From Acinetobacter beijerinckii CIP 110307 (GTDB lineage Bacteria > Pseudomonadota > Gammaproteobacteria > Pseudomonadales > Moraxellaceae), in contig NZ_KB849763.1 in the NCBI RefSeq assembly GCF_000369005.1, positions 62,001-126,000 of the forward strand: 64,000 nt of DNA, in the 5' to 3' direction. Within the stretch, counting starts at the first letter, position 1. Each line of letters begins with the position of its first letter. Both the position numbers and the translations under genes were made by a program. Below, piece after piece: positions 9,501 to 18,792 of this stretch. The notes under the pieces were generated by a model that saw nothing but the letters and a program-made list of their open reading frames with translations, made no database searches and had not been told where the DNA came from.

Positions 9501-10374
9501 TTTGCTCATACGGCAGCGTTGCGCCCCAAGCCTGATTGTATTCCTGTGATTCATAACAGTCGAAGAACTCGGTAAAACCTGCAATCAAGTCCATTTTAGA
9601 GAACACTAGATAAACCGGAACAACAACTTCAAGTCGCTCGGTTAGATCCTGAATACGGGCACGTAAATTCTTGGCCAGTTTCAATGAGTTTTCCGGACTT
9701 TGGCTGATCAATTCAGCAATACTGACAATCACGATCAGACCATTCACAGGTGCCTTAGAACGGTTCTTCTTCAAGATATTTAAGAAACCCAACCATTCAG
9801 AATGATCTTCCGAGTACACCGAATAACGGCCTGCGGTATCGAGCAAGATCCCTTCTGTTGAGAAGAACCAGTCACAGTTACGTGTACCGCTCAAACCAGC
9901 AGACACCATCTTTTGATGGGTTTCTTCAAACGGGAACTTTAATCCAGAATTATAAATTGCCGAACTCTTACCTGCGGCTGGGTTACCAATCACCATATAC
10001 CAAGGCAATTCGTATAAAGCGGCATTGCCCTTTTTATCGCCCAGTTTAGATTTGCGAATCAACTGGATCGATTCTTTCATCTGCTGCTGGATTAGCTGTA
10101 GTTCGGCTTTATCTTTTTGTTGTCCGTACTCAGCCTTGCTGTCCTGCTCAATCGCATTGGCAAGTTCCTCACCTTGTTCCGCATGGCGTTTTCTCTGGAT
10201 TAACCAGTAAATCCCATACACAATCAGGCCCAAAGCATAAGTCGCCGCCAGCGCCCAGAAGATATGACGCGGAATCGACGAATATGAAGAAATAAGCGCC
10301 ACAAATAAGGACAAAGCAATGATTGCCTTAGGATTAGTGATGTACTGCCACAGATAACCTAAAATGGTATACAT
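6565..10374 (-). CDS. tssM: T6SS inner-membrane protein TssM (IcmF)
   Basis: Large membrane-complex core, 1269 residues. Two N-terminal membrane segments lie within about 17-60. A cytoplasmic NTPase-like domain with Walker A GNPAAGKS (130-137) is followed by DTAGRYS. A third membrane segment lies near 440-465 before a long periplasmic domain. It ends in a Pro/Ala-rich tail. In canonical T6SS the periplasmic part contacts the TssJ lipoprotein, but no tssJ is in this locus. The Acinetobacter system is known to build a non-canonical membrane complex. Located between the accessory gene at 10.4-11.8 kb and tagF. Confidence 0.96.
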   Translation of the reverse strand: MYTILGYLWQYITNPKAIIALSLFVALISSYSSIPRHIFWALAATYALGLIVYGIYWLIQRKRHAEQGEELANAIEQDSKAEYGQQKDKAELQLIQQQMKESIQLIRKSKLGDKKGNAALYELPWYMVIGNPAAGKSSAIYNSGLKFPFEETHQKMVSAGLSGTRNCDWFFSTEGILLDTAGRYSVYSEDHSEWLGFLNILKKNRSKAPVNGLIVIVSIAELISQSPENSLKLAKNLRARIQDLTERLEVVVPVYLVFSKMDLIAGFTEFFDCYESQEYNQAWGATLPYEQNSSQNAVELFEKHYSILYDGLKSVSTTHLSRRHSQNISPSVMTFPLEFKTLKPVLKSFIGTLFEDNPYQFQPVFRGFYFTSALQEGIIESPMTENIAQEFQLQQIQANGQEGVSPSLAPNHGYFLQGLFSNVILRDKDLVKQHINPAKKRQRYIGFIAALVGVSLVLGVWVWSYRNNQQLIADVQADLDKVVHLEKASGQQLSTQLEALLILQERLQQLDEFNDHRPLKFSFGLYQGNQLRESLKAEYLKGIKQIVLTPTQQNIAQYLQRVKNNEATLKANHVNVETQQVAKTQQYLEPSDSNPQDAYNALKAYLMMSNPEYMDTSHLSDQVSRFWRSWLDANRGQMPRGEMIQDAEKILSYAMTLANQEGFPVLETDAQVVDQTRQVLLSVIRGMPARDRVYNEIKMRAAVRFPAVTVGQIVGEHNRAIVLGSYALPGVFTQKAWDEYVEKAIDEAANKPTDSKDWVLNSHQSDDLTFSGSPEQIRKQLVALYKQEYVMEWKKFLNSIYYAKNDQFAQQVKMIDILGEPQNSPIRILLQRIAIETNWDNPIVQAELAVPEKGFVAWFKRKVLNNSDDKAAAQAVNKAQGAISQEYQMFYQLVRKRDDLQDKSLFDEYMSNLAQVRSKFNDLKTAGEIGPSAMALVKQTINDQTSVFNTTQKYVDEKMMVGLKDTDQQVLQKLLMTPLTQSFASLIVPTQDELNKLWGIQAYQPFKTNLSQKYPFNSSVSLQATSSEIGQIFGETGSIARFVKEALDPFVIRRGYVLTSKTWKDLGISLSPQFVMAFQQYVAPINGMATGSLDQSAAAPVSNQSNFQFYPLPNPQYLSYTIDIDGQRMVFENGIQQWVNFVWPNQGAIPGARITAVDLEGKTHTIFEEPGEYGINRLIDAAQRKEQNGSFEMTWTSKTEPSLNLKVNFRLISGNSSGNIGSSRGYAGLQLVDKVVTEKAVRVVSAQATPLGAAPKPQPATPAQPGVTP

Positions 10375-10402
10375 TGAGTTCTCAAATTCTTAATAAAGTT
10401 AA

Positions 10403-11827
10403 TCAATCAGCAATTGCTACACTTTCCTGATCTGGTGAGATCTCTGAGAAAGTTTGAATAAATGCTTTTAAATTTTGTCCATAAACAAAGGCAACCTGTT
10501 GATCTGGAAGATGTGCCCCCAACATCAATCCAAAAACTTTTGCCACGTTTTGGGTATTCCCAGCAGCAGGTTTACAATATAAATAATGATGCTGCTCTAC
10601 TGGGCTTTGTGCAAAAAACTGATCCAGCTTTTTGACCACCTTGATATCGGTGCCGTCCTCGACCACCAGTACAAAAGGTTCTTCATCTTGGTATTGTGGT
10701 AAATCATGTATTTCTAGCTCTTTGAATATTTGGTCTAAATTATTTTGATGAGAGACCAGCTTTAACGTTTTTAAAGGCTGTTGCTGTAGCAGCTGTACAT
10801 CTGGATGCGCCACACAACTACTACCGACAAATTCAGCAGGCGTATAGGCACTCAAGCCCCATACCTTTTCATCTACGATTTCCTGATCAATTTCCGAGTC
10901 TGCTGTAATGATCAATGAAATTTCATGCGGTTGATTCTGAATCCGCTCAAATAACTCAACCAAATGCTGCTCTGTTGATGCAGAACTAAGATATTGATAT
11001 TCAATATGAAATTTTTTCGGGATGATGCCTAAATCATAAAAAATGCTTTGGATCGTTTCATTACTATTTACATCATTCCATGTGTGCACCACATCTTCAG
11101 ATAACAGAATATGTAGGTTCAGCTTATCTAATCGATAGACCTGCTCTACCTGAATGGGTTCATGCGCTTCATCGTCCGAAAAGCCTGGATCAATCCATGC
11201 AGGGTGCATACGGTATTGATGTAGATTTTGACTTTCATAAAACAAACTAGACCGCTTTAAGTGGTCTGAAATCGACACTAAAAGTTCGGTATGCTGTTCC
11301 AGTTGATGTTGAATCAATGCCATGATGCGTTGCTGTCGAATAGATAAAAACTGCGATTCATCCTCTTCATCCTGACTGACTTGCTGATCCAGCTCTTCAA
11401 TACGATAGGATAAAATCGGTAATCCCTGAAAGCTCAATAAATGTGGATCGAGCTGTGGACTGGCAAATTCTTTAATCCCTGTCAGGATGGCATCATTTTC
11501 ACCCAATGCACTATAAGCCGCAGCGGAATATAAATTAACATTCAACCACTTACTTTCTTGTGCGACAGGTGCTTGCTCATCTTCTACTGTATTGTTATTT
11601 TGCTCAGCGGCCAAAGCTTGTTGCTTTTTCTCTTTATATTTTTGGTAGCCTTTATAAATCAACCAAGGTGAAAGCAAAATGAACGTAATCACAACAGGTA
11701 AGATCAGGAAATAATTAATCAGATCAGTAGACTCAGGCTGATATTGAATATCTCGCCAATAATAGATAACAATCAACCCAACCAAAACAAAACAGCTGAT
11801 TAAGGTCGCTAGAATTTTCTTTATCAT
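10403..11827 (-). CDS. Acinetobacter-type T6SS accessory membrane protein, unknown function
   Basis: 474 residues with two N-terminal membrane segments (about 5-25 and 40-62), then a charged KKQQ linker and a large soluble domain with no motif I recognise. It lies between tssG and tssM, sharing one base with the tssG stop (TAATG), so it is co-translated with T6SS core genes. Genes at this position are specific to Acinetobacter-type T6SS loci and have been called T6SS-associated (asa) genes; I am not certain which letter applies. Its topology suggests a partner of TssM/TssL, possibly compensating for absent TssJ, but that is inference. Confidence 0.75.
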   Translation of the reverse strand: MIKKILATLISCFVLVGLIVIYYWRDIQYQPESTDLINYFLILPVVITFILLSPWLIYKGYQKYKEKKQQALAAEQNNNTVEDEQAPVAQESKWLNVNLYSAAAYSALGENDAILTGIKEFASPQLDPHLLSFQGLPILSYRIEELDQQVSQDEEDESQFLSIRQQRIMALIQHQLEQHTELLVSISDHLKRSSLFYESQNLHQYRMHPAWIDPGFSDDEAHEPIQVEQVYRLDKLNLHILLSEDVVHTWNDVNSNETIQSIFYDLGIIPKKFHIEYQYLSSASTEQHLVELFERIQNQPHEISLIITADSEIDQEIVDEKVWGLSAYTPAEFVGSSCVAHPDVQLLQQQPLKTLKLVSHQNNLDQIFKELEIHDLPQYQDEEPFVLVVEDGTDIKVVKKLDQFFAQSPVEQHHYLYCKPAAGNTQNVAKVFGLMLGAHLPDQQVAFVYGQNLKAFIQTFSEISPDQESVAIAD

Positions 11828-12822
11828 TATGCTGCTCCTAAAAGTGCATAACGAGTTTCGCTATTATGTTGTCGTTGTGCCGATGGCATTAAAAATGCAC
11901 CCTGTCCCAAACCGATTTCATATCTTGAGTCCAAGCGAATTGGAGTAACTTCACTCTTATCTAAAATCAAACATACATCAATAAATAGCGTTGGACTGCA
12001 CCAGGTTTGGATTAAATGCTTTAACTTTTTATTTAAAGGCTGATCAGGTAAAAAGGCTAAATACTGCTCACGACACAACGGCCCGATTTGAATTTCGATT
12101 TTTCCATCAATTTGCTGAACGGTATCACCGCAAAAGGTATTCACTCCAAGTAAGCTTGGATTATTTCCACCCAAACTGGTCTTTTGTTCATCACCCAGCT
12201 TAAACTTTTCTTTTACAAATTCTTGTATTTGCACTTGCTCATTGAACACACAAGAAAAAACCGTTTTTAGAGCATGTGCAGTGTTGTTCTGACCCTGCAT
12301 CAAACCAGAAAATTCTGCAAAATATTCATCTAAATCATGTTGTTCATGCTGAGCACGAACATAACCATTTAACGCATGCAAAATATCTAGATAATGATTA
12401 TCTTGTTCGATTTCATATCGAACTGCCAGATTATAAGTCAAACTGGCATCGACATATTTGGCTGTGAGCTTATGGTTAAATAGACCTAGAAACTCTTTAA
12501 TCTCAAGTCGTTGCTGACGCGTACTTTGTTTTAATTTATTGGTATAGGTATAAGGAAGTGCACCTTGTGTACCGGTTAAGCCGACCACTAAATTGGTCAA
12601 ATGAATCCGCTGATCTTGATAGCTCAGCTCTTCAATTTCTGTCGCGGGGAAACTTAAACTAAAAGATGTGCCAAATTTAAAATTGTCAGACCAATCCTGT
12701 TGTTGTACTACCTCTGAATGATGGCGCAACAAACGCGTCGATTGAACAAACTCAAACGATCCAGATTTTTTAAAGACTTGATCGACTACAGAAGAGTCTT
12801 GCCACCAACGTTCTGCACGCAT
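11827..12822 (-). CDS. tssG: T6SS baseplate protein TssG
   Basis: 331 residues, usual length. The N-terminus has the TssG pattern FEFVQSTRLLRHH, followed by ATEIEELS and the LTGTQGALPYTYT block typical of the family (GxxGxLPxxYT). TssG joins two TssF copies and TssK in the baseplate wedge. Its start lies 37 bases inside the end of tssF and its stop overlaps the next start, so tssF-tssG-accessory are tightly coupled. I see no defects. Confidence 0.93.
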   Translation of the reverse strand: MRAERWWQDSSVVDQVFKKSGSFEFVQSTRLLRHHSEVVQQQDWSDNFKFGTSFSLSFPATEIEELSYQDQRIHLTNLVVGLTGTQGALPYTYTNKLKQSTRQQRLEIKEFLGLFNHKLTAKYVDASLTYNLAVRYEIEQDNHYLDILHALNGYVRAQHEQHDLDEYFAEFSGLMQGQNNTAHALKTVFSCVFNEQVQIQEFVKEKFKLGDEQKTSLGGNNPSLLGVNTFCGDTVQQIDGKIEIQIGPLCREQYLAFLPDQPLNKKLKHLIQTWCSPTLFIDVCLILDKSEVTPIRLDSRYEIGLGQGAFLMPSAQRQHNSETRYALLGAA

Positions 12823-14594
12823 TGGTATATCTCCTGCTGGTTAAGATTGTCTTTTACGAGCACATCAACAAAACTGTTAATTTGAACTTTCAGATTAAAA
12901 ATGTGACTTAATAACTGACTAAAAATATATAAACTGTGCCCTCTAAATACACTCTTACTGACCGTCAATTCCGCTTTAACACCACGAATAAACATGGGAA
13001 AAGGCTTCGCATTCATCAGCTTGTTGGTGGTTGAAAAATTCAACTGCTTCAAAGCATCAATCAATAAAATATTTTCTTTAGAGTGCGGTAAATTATATAA
13101 AGCCAACAGTTCCTTTACATGGCTCAATGCATCCCCTTTCATCAGTGCCAAGGTATTGAGCGAAAGATGAGAAATAATGCGCCACTGCTCGTTGCTGTTT
13201 TTATCAAAATGATAAGGAGAAGTCGGGCGTTTTAGAATCAAAGCACGTCTCGCTAGACTACTATCATTTAAATTAAGAATATTATTGCTCTGGCTTAATG
13301 CCTCATGCGGCAAATCACCATTTGAACAAAGTAATCTGGTACTTATAAAATCAGACTTGATTTCATACGGCTTCAAATGCTTAGAAACAATTGAATACCC
13401 CATCTGCATGGTTTTGGTTTGTGTCGGCAAATAATTTAAAGAATAGAAAAATTGAACCTTATCATTGTGATAATGACTCATCGCAAAAAAAGGCAAAACA
13501 GCAAGATGAGTTTGTTCCTGATTGGTTTTTTCACGGACCATGTTCATTTCAATAATTGAATAAACTTGATACAACTCAGGATGATGTGCATCCGTAACCA
13601 ATGGATATTGCAGTTGCGTATGTGAAATCTTTTGTGGTTCGGCCTGCTTTTCAAACAGATTAATTGCAGGCGTAGTAAATAATTTAAAGTTGGCAATATT
13701 CAGCTCTGAATAATTACGCACAATGGCTTGGTCATTCAAATTTAGTTTGAGATGAATCAAGACTTCAAAACTATTCTGCTGTTGCAATAACCCTTTTAGA
13801 ACACTTAAGTCAAAGTTCAAATAGTTGAATTTTTCAGGAAAACAAAAGTATTCCATCAACAAGCGGTAAGCATGATGAGTATGCTGATCAATCGGTAATA
13901 GACTTTCATGTTCACTAAATCCCATCACGGCAAATGGATTGGCAATTTCAACCACGCGTTGTCCGACACGAATCGAAAAGCCAGTTTCTTTACGGAAAAT
14001 ACTGTCCAAAACTTGCAATGGGAAATTTGAAATTGCATCTAGATAAATTGGCAATTTCTCATCCAAAACCCATGGTTGAGCATCATTAAAGATTTCAAAT
14101 TTCAGACTCAAGGTCGCATTCTGATTCAAATGCATATGTGTACTTGGTGAAGTTTGAAACTCTAGATTACTTAATGTAATCGGCAATAATCGGACTTCAT
14201 TACTGGTATTAAACTCACATTGCACACCTTTAAAACTACGCGATTTCAATGCCGTTTTTTGCGGAATGATATGCGCAGTGCTAAGTTGTTTGAGCTTATT
14301 AATATCTTCAAAACTCACCACAGTACACGCTGGGAAATGACGTGAGTATTGAGGAAACATCACCTCAAAGAGAGAATGAGTAAACTGATCATAACTATCT
14401 GCTAATTTTTTATCGATACGTGCAGCAATCAGTGAAAATGCTTGAATTAACCGTTCAATATGCGGGTCATCAATTTGTTCTTGATTTAAAGAGAGGCGTT
14501 GCGCAATCTTCGGATATTTCTGCGCAAACTCTCTGGATTGTTGACCGAATTCTTGTAGTTGTTTTTCATAATACGGTAAAAGTTGCTCTATCAC
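12786..14594 (-). CDS. tssF: T6SS baseplate protein TssF
   Basis: 602 residues, the normal TssF size. It begins with the family pattern LPYYEKQLQEFGQQSREFAQKYPKIAQ split over the first 35 residues and continues with DPHIERLIQAFSLIAARI and the SLFEVMFPQYSRHFPA stretch found in nearly all TssF proteins. TssF forms the main frame of each baseplate wedge, related to phage T4 gp6. It follows tssE by 12 bases and overlaps tssG. Confidence 0.95.
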   Translation of the reverse strand: MIEQLLPYYEKQLQEFGQQSREFAQKYPKIAQRLSLNQEQIDDPHIERLIQAFSLIAARIDKKLADSYDQFTHSLFEVMFPQYSRHFPACTVVSFEDINKLKQLSTAHIIPQKTALKSRSFKGVQCEFNTSNEVRLLPITLSNLEFQTSPSTHMHLNQNATLSLKFEIFNDAQPWVLDEKLPIYLDAISNFPLQVLDSIFRKETGFSIRVGQRVVEIANPFAVMGFSEHESLLPIDQHTHHAYRLLMEYFCFPEKFNYLNFDLSVLKGLLQQQNSFEVLIHLKLNLNDQAIVRNYSELNIANFKLFTTPAINLFEKQAEPQKISHTQLQYPLVTDAHHPELYQVYSIIEMNMVREKTNQEQTHLAVLPFFAMSHYHNDKVQFFYSLNYLPTQTKTMQMGYSIVSKHLKPYEIKSDFISTRLLCSNGDLPHEALSQSNNILNLNDSSLARRALILKRPTSPYHFDKNSNEQWRIISHLSLNTLALMKGDALSHVKELLALYNLPHSKENILLIDALKQLNFSTTNKLMNAKPFPMFIRGVKAELTVSKSVFRGHSLYIFSQLLSHIFNLKVQINSFVDVLVKDNLNQQEIYQCVQNVGGKTLL

Positions 14595-14606
14595 AGTTCG
14601 CTCACA

Positions 14607-15083
14607 CTAAGTTCTGGCAGAAATAACATATTGTTGTGTTGTGGGTTTGAGTAAAGCGTCAAAAAAAACAGGTTCATAGAGTGGGTGAATATTTAAGTAA
14701 GCCTGAATACTTAAACACAGTGATCCCATATTATGACCGTCCAAGAGCATCTCAACTTTGATCTGTCGCAATCTTGGTTCATGCGCTGCAATAGACTGTT
14801 CGATCGACTGACAAATCTTGTCTCGATCGAGTGGGTTGGCGGTAGACAAGCCAACAAAGTCAATGATCCCAAACTGCAAAATCGATTTTTTTGCCAGTGG
14901 GAATTCATCCATATTTCGGTCAAACTGTGCAATTCGACTATTCAGCAAGTCTTCCAAATCACGAGCAACGGACTCTCGTAATTGCTGAATCGACATCCCT
15001 CTTAAAAAATCTTCTTGCTCTGGTACTAAACGATCAAATAATGTTGATCTGAATCCGTATGGATATAAATGATCTAAATTCAT
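14607..15083 (-). CDS. tssE: T6SS baseplate protein TssE (gp25-like)
   Basis: 158 residues from the ATG at 15083. It belongs to the gp25 family of baseplate proteins that start sheath assembly: FDRLVPE near the N-terminus, then SVARDLEDLLNSR and the IDFVGLSTANP block. The frame continues upstream to a TTG at 15128, but that codon lies inside a terminator-like hairpin (15110-15143), so the ATG is preferred although it lacks a strong ribosome site. Last gene before tssF, separated from hcp by the hairpin. Confidence 0.92.
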   Translation of the reverse strand: MNLDHLYPYGFRSTLFDRLVPEQEDFLRGMSIQQLRESVARDLEDLLNSRIAQFDRNMDEFPLAKKSILQFGIIDFVGLSTANPLDRDKICQSIEQSIAAHEPRLRQIKVEMLLDGHNMGSLCLSIQAYLNIHPLYEPVFFDALLKPTTQQYVISART

Positions 15084-15104
15084 TTTTATAAGAACAAAAA
15101 TTTG

Positions 15105-15143
15105 GAAAAAATAGAGGCTAATAGGCAACTATTAACCTCTATT
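15105..15143 (-). terminator. Hairpin with T-run between hcp and tssE (likely attenuator)
   Basis: AATAGAGG at 15110-15117 and CCTCTATT at 15136-15143 pair perfectly. After one mismatch, TAATAG and CTATTA extend the stem to a 4-base loop. On the minus strand six T residues follow (15105-15110). This is a standard intrinsic terminator placed just after hcp and 27 bases before tssE, so it should end part of the transcripts and keep Hcp output above that of downstream genes. Confidence 0.7.
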
Positions 15144-15161
15144 AGAAAATCACAATACCAA

Positions 15162-15665
15162 TTACGCAGCGTAAGAAGCTGTGTTATTAGAAAGTGACCA
15201 TTTCTTAGTAACAGCACCTTTCGCAGTACCATTAATGTCTTGTTGGTTATAAGTCCACTCAACAGCAGCGTATTTCAAACCAAATGTTTCTGTTGGTACA
15301 CCTTCTTCATTTACAATTGGTGTAACGCTAGATACAAGTACGTGTTTCAATTTGATTTGTAAGTACTTGATACGTTTGTCACCATTTGCACGGTAATAAT
15401 CAATTTGTACTTCATCAAATGTATAACCCGCAGAACAAGCTTCCCAAAGTTTTGGACTGGTTGCATCCAAATCTTTAACAAAAATCATGTCAGCGTGTTC
15501 AACACGTTCAGCCGTATGCCCACCGACACTACTTGATGTTGCAGATTTTGGTTGGCGAATATTATGAGACCAAGAGTTAACTTCAAGCCAACCTTTGTGT
15601 TCAGAATCACGTGATTCTCCGTCTACCTTATACTTGCCACGAAACTCAACATATATATCTTTCAT
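15162..15665 (-). CDS. hcp: T6SS inner tube protein Hcp
   Basis: 167 residues, the usual size for the ring-forming tube protein that is secreted in bulk by T6SS. Family features: DIYVEFRG near the start, GWLEVNSWSHNIRQP, the extended loop with HTAERVEHADM, and LKHVLVSSV near the middle. A good ribosome site (AGAGGTAAG) lies eight bases before the ATG, stronger than those of neighbouring genes, as expected for a very abundant product. A terminator-like hairpin directly follows. Confidence 0.96.
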   Translation of the reverse strand: MKDIYVEFRGKYKVDGESRDSEHKGWLEVNSWSHNIRQPKSATSSSVGGHTAERVEHADMIFVKDLDATSPKLWEACSAGYTFDEVQIDYYRANGDKRIKYLQIKLKHVLVSSVTPIVNEEGVPTETFGLKYAAVEWTYNQQDINGTAKGAVTKKWSLSNNTASYAA

Positions 15666-15716
15666 TTAAAACTTACCTCTATTTATTTAAAGTTATTATC
15701 TAGCTGATCTCATTTT

Positions 15717-17198
15717 TTAATTTGAGGACTGTGGTAGTTCAGTCACGAGTCGTAATGAAACGGACAACTCATCCAGCTGGAAATGTGGTCTTAAGAAAAC
15801 CACGGATTTGTAGTGACCTGGTTGAGCAGGATCCTCTACAACCTTTACAGATGCCTCACGAAGCGGATATTGTGCTTTTGCTTCTTGAGACGCACCATCG
15901 TCTAGCAAGACATATTGAGAAAGCCATTCATTTAAAAAGGCTTCAACATTGCCTGCAGATGCAAAACTTCCCACTTTGTCACGCATCATTGCTTTTAAAT
16001 AATGTGCAATACGCGATACCGCCATGATGTATTGGATTTGGCTTGAAAGTGCGGAGTTGGCATTTGCCGTATCACTGTCATATTTCTTCGGTTTTTGTGC
16101 AGATTGCGCACCAAAGAAAGCTGCATAATCTGTATTCTTACAGTGAACCAGTGGAATAAAACCGAGATCACTCAACTCTTTTTCACGACGATCTGTAATT
16201 GCAATTTCAGTTGGGCACTTAAATACAACTTCACCATCTGAAGTTTTAAAAGTGTGTACTGGTAAACCTTCAACCAAACCACCGCCTTCAACACCTCGAA
16301 TCGCAGCACACCAACCGTGCATATCAAATGCATTGGTTAAACGTGTTCCAAACGCATATGCTGCATTCATCCATAAATAATCATCGTGGTTTTCACCAGA
16401 TACATCTTCAATGAAGTTAAAACCTTCAGTCGCAGTGCCTTCCTTAGGATGATAAGGTAAACGACCTAAAACATGCGGCATGGTTAAGGCAACATAACGA
16501 GCATCTTCACTATCTCGGAAAGAACGCCATTGTACATATTCAGCAGTTTCAAAGATTTTTGACACATCACGCGGACGATCAATATCTGTAAATGATTCTA
16601 AGCCTAAAATATTAGGACTTGCAGCAGATACAAAAGGTGCATGCGCAGCAGCTGCAACATGAGAAATTTGTTCTAATAAATACATATCTGATGGTGTTCG
16701 ATCAAATTCAAAATCACCAATTAAAGCAGCATACGGCGCACCACCAAATGAGCCATACTCTTCTTCATAGATCTTTTTGAATAAAGTACTTTGATCGAAA
16801 TCTGTTGCTCCTTGAAAATCTTTCACCAATTCTTTTTTTGTCGTATTCAACATACGAATTTTAATCATTGGATTAGAAGGAGTTTCTTGGCAAAAATAAT
16901 AGAGACCACGCCAAGTAGACTCAATTTTTTGGAATTGTTCGTGATGTATAATTTGACTCAGTTGTTGAGAAATAAGTGCATCAATTTCTGCAATACGCTT
17001 ATCAATTGATAAGGTCATGTTTTCAGAAACGGTAATCGTTCCTGCCATGACTTCTTTAGCAAGCTCGCCAATCAAACTTTTAGCACGAACATGCTCATCA
17101 TCATTTCGAGCAATACGGCTTTGCTCTACAATTGAATCAAGTAAATTCGTAGACTCAGATTCATGTGTACTGGTTGCTAAGGCTTGTAAATTATTCAT
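15717..17198 (-). CDS. tssC: T6SS contractile sheath large subunit TssC (VipB)
   Basis: 493 residues. It has the family core ESTWRGLYYF, ALIGDFEFDRTPSDM, and the late LEAFLNEWLS / SQYVLLD-like segment with the terminal LRLVTELP stretch. TssC pairs with TssB to form the contractile sheath recycled by ClpV. It starts four bases inside tssB (ATGA-type overlap) and precedes hcp by about 50 bases. No damage seen. Confidence 0.96.
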   Translation of the reverse strand: MNNLQALATSTHESESTNLLDSIVEQSRIARNDDEHVRAKSLIGELAKEVMAGTITVSENMTLSIDKRIAEIDALISQQLSQIIHHEQFQKIESTWRGLYYFCQETPSNPMIKIRMLNTTKKELVKDFQGATDFDQSTLFKKIYEEEYGSFGGAPYAALIGDFEFDRTPSDMYLLEQISHVAAAAHAPFVSAASPNILGLESFTDIDRPRDVSKIFETAEYVQWRSFRDSEDARYVALTMPHVLGRLPYHPKEGTATEGFNFIEDVSGENHDDYLWMNAAYAFGTRLTNAFDMHGWCAAIRGVEGGGLVEGLPVHTFKTSDGEVVFKCPTEIAITDRREKELSDLGFIPLVHCKNTDYAAFFGAQSAQKPKKYDSDTANANSALSSQIQYIMAVSRIAHYLKAMMRDKVGSFASAGNVEAFLNEWLSQYVLLDDGASQEAKAQYPLREASVKVVEDPAQPGHYKSVVFLRPHFQLDELSVSLRLVTELPQSSN

Positions 17199-17695
17199 TT
17201 TTCAACCTCCGCGCTCAATTGGCGAACCTGATCCGTATTTTTCAATACTTCATCCAACAGATCTTCCAAACGTTCACTATTTGAAATCTTATTGCGTAAA
17301 TCTGTTAAGCGCTCACGCGCTGCTACTAACTTACGTAAGGGATCAACCTGCTGTACGATCTGTTCTGGTCTAAAATCTTCCATTGATTTAAAAGTAAGAT
17401 CGATAGACATACGCCCACCTTCTTCAGTCAACGTATTATCAACTTGAAAAGCTGCACGTGGTGCCAATGATTCCATCACTTCATCAATATTATCTAAATC
17501 AACATTGATAAATTTTTTATCTTTTAACTTGGTTTTTTCTAATTCAGACGCAGCAGAAAAATCACCCATTACCCCAACAACAAAAGGTAATTCTTTGGAT
17601 TCTTTTCCATCACCAACTTCAACATCATATGTGAGCTGAACACGTGGAGGACGTATACGTTGCAGTTTTTTCTGTACACTTTCTCTTTTAGCCAT
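17195..17695 (-). CDS. tssB: T6SS contractile sheath small subunit TssB (VipA)
   Basis: 166 residues, normal length. N-terminal VQKKLQRIRPPRVQLTYDVE, then ELPFVVGVMGDFSA and FKSMEDFRPEQIVQQV, all landmarks of the VipA family. The C-terminal helix (EDLLDEVLKN) interlocks with TssC. The overlap with tssC indicates coupled translation of the two sheath subunits. It follows asaA by 18 bases. Confidence 0.96.
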   Translation of the reverse strand: MAKRESVQKKLQRIRPPRVQLTYDVEVGDGKESKELPFVVGVMGDFSAASELEKTKLKDKKFINVDLDNIDEVMESLAPRAAFQVDNTLTEEGGRMSIDLTFKSMEDFRPEQIVQQVDPLRKLVAARERLTDLRNKISNSERLEDLLDEVLKNTDQVRQLSAEVEK

Positions 17696-17713
17696 AACTT
17701 ATACCCTTGATTA

Positions 17714-18433
17714 TTATTTCAACGAATCGAAAGGATTCGAACCTGTTTTCTGAACAGTATTTGATTGTTTAGTTACAGTTGGAGTTACAGCTGTTTGACG
17801 TTTAACAGGTGCAACCGCTTGATTTACGCTATTGCGTGTAGATTGTGTTGTACGTACTTTTTTATTAACTGAACGTCGATTATTGACATTAGAAATATTT
17901 TTGACTTCTTTTTTTAGAGTTTCATCTGTAATTGCTTTACTCGTAGAAGTATCAGGAGCAGGCAGAGAAAGACGAATATTTTCACTCAATTGTTTTGCTG
18001 GTGGATATGTGAGTTCATTACTTAAATATCGCATTTCATTTGAACGCATTTGTTGCAAACTTTCATCTGCTATCGCCACACTCGATAAAAAAACAACATC
18101 CGTTAAGCTAGCACCACGTATATTTTGTTGTTGCAATTGAGTTGCGAGTTTTAAGGCATTCATGGGTTGTTTTAACTCATACATCCGCATTGCTGCCTGC
18201 GCTAATAAATCATTTACACGAGAAGAGTTATCTTTATCACAAATCTGCTGATATATATTTAATAGTTCATAATCTGTTTGACCAGAAACCAATGGATTCT
18301 GCTTAATACATTTATTTTTTAGTTTAATTGGTTTTATTTGTTGATCATCAGCATAAATAAAAACACTCATCAAACTTGATGCAATACAGAGAATTGATAT
18401 TCCAACACCTTTTTTCAAAATATGCCTCATCAT
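17714..18433 (-). CDS. asaA: AsaA, Acinetobacter-specific periplasmic T6SS protein
   Basis: First gene of the minus arm, 239 residues. A signal peptide (ISILCIASSLMSVFIYA, then DDQQ) is followed by a helical region with two cysteines (about 42 and 65, suited to a disulfide). A Thr/Val/Asn-rich low-complexity tail ends in TGSNPFDSLK. This position and shape match AsaA, a periplasmic protein restricted to Acinetobacter that has been linked to TssM and to siting of T6SS assembly (I believe also called TslA). The assignment rests on position and architecture. Confidence 0.7.
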   Translation of the reverse strand: MMRHILKKGVGISILCIASSLMSVFIYADDQQIKPIKLKNKCIKQNPLVSGQTDYELLNIYQQICDKDNSSRVNDLLAQAAMRMYELKQPMNALKLATQLQQQNIRGASLTDVVFLSSVAIADESLQQMRSNEMRYLSNELTYPPAKQLSENIRLSLPAPDTSTSKAITDETLKKEVKNISNVNNRRSVNKKVRTTQSTRNSVNQAVAPVKRQTAVTPTVTKQSNTVQKTGSNPFDSLK

Positions 18434-18792
18434 TATTTAACTTACAACCAAAGAACTGACAATTATTGTTTAAAAACCCTATTACTCGTCAATTTTTGTG
18501 CATTTATATCATTTCGGCGAATTTAACAAAAAAAACATAGTTAAAGTCAACACAAATTACGTTTATTAACATTATTAATTTTTTTGTAATATTGAAAGTT
18601 TTCATGAGATACAAAAAAATATCGCATTTTTTGTTTAAAAGTGACAATTTTTGTTGTAGAATAATCTGTATAGTCGAACAATATCGTCTAAGTTTTTGAT
18701 TTTATTCAAAAAATAAATTCTACAAATAACAGTTATATCAAGTTAAAACTTAGCCAAGCGCGCTTGATATTCAAAATTATTGTGAGCTACAA
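18434..18792. promoter_or_regulatory. Divergent intergenic control region of the two T6SS arms
   Basis: About 360 bases, very AT-rich with many A and T tracts, between divergent asaA and clpV. Both T6SS arms must be transcribed from here. A TATAGT at 18669-18674 could be a -10 element toward clpV, but no well-spaced -35 is visible. The A/T tracts would suit binding by H-NS. No ORF or clear palindrome found. Confidence 0.45.

Noticed and set aside
15084..15128. Upstream TTG start for TssE
   Set aside because: It lies within the hcp-tssE hairpin, and the extra residues have no TssE similarity.
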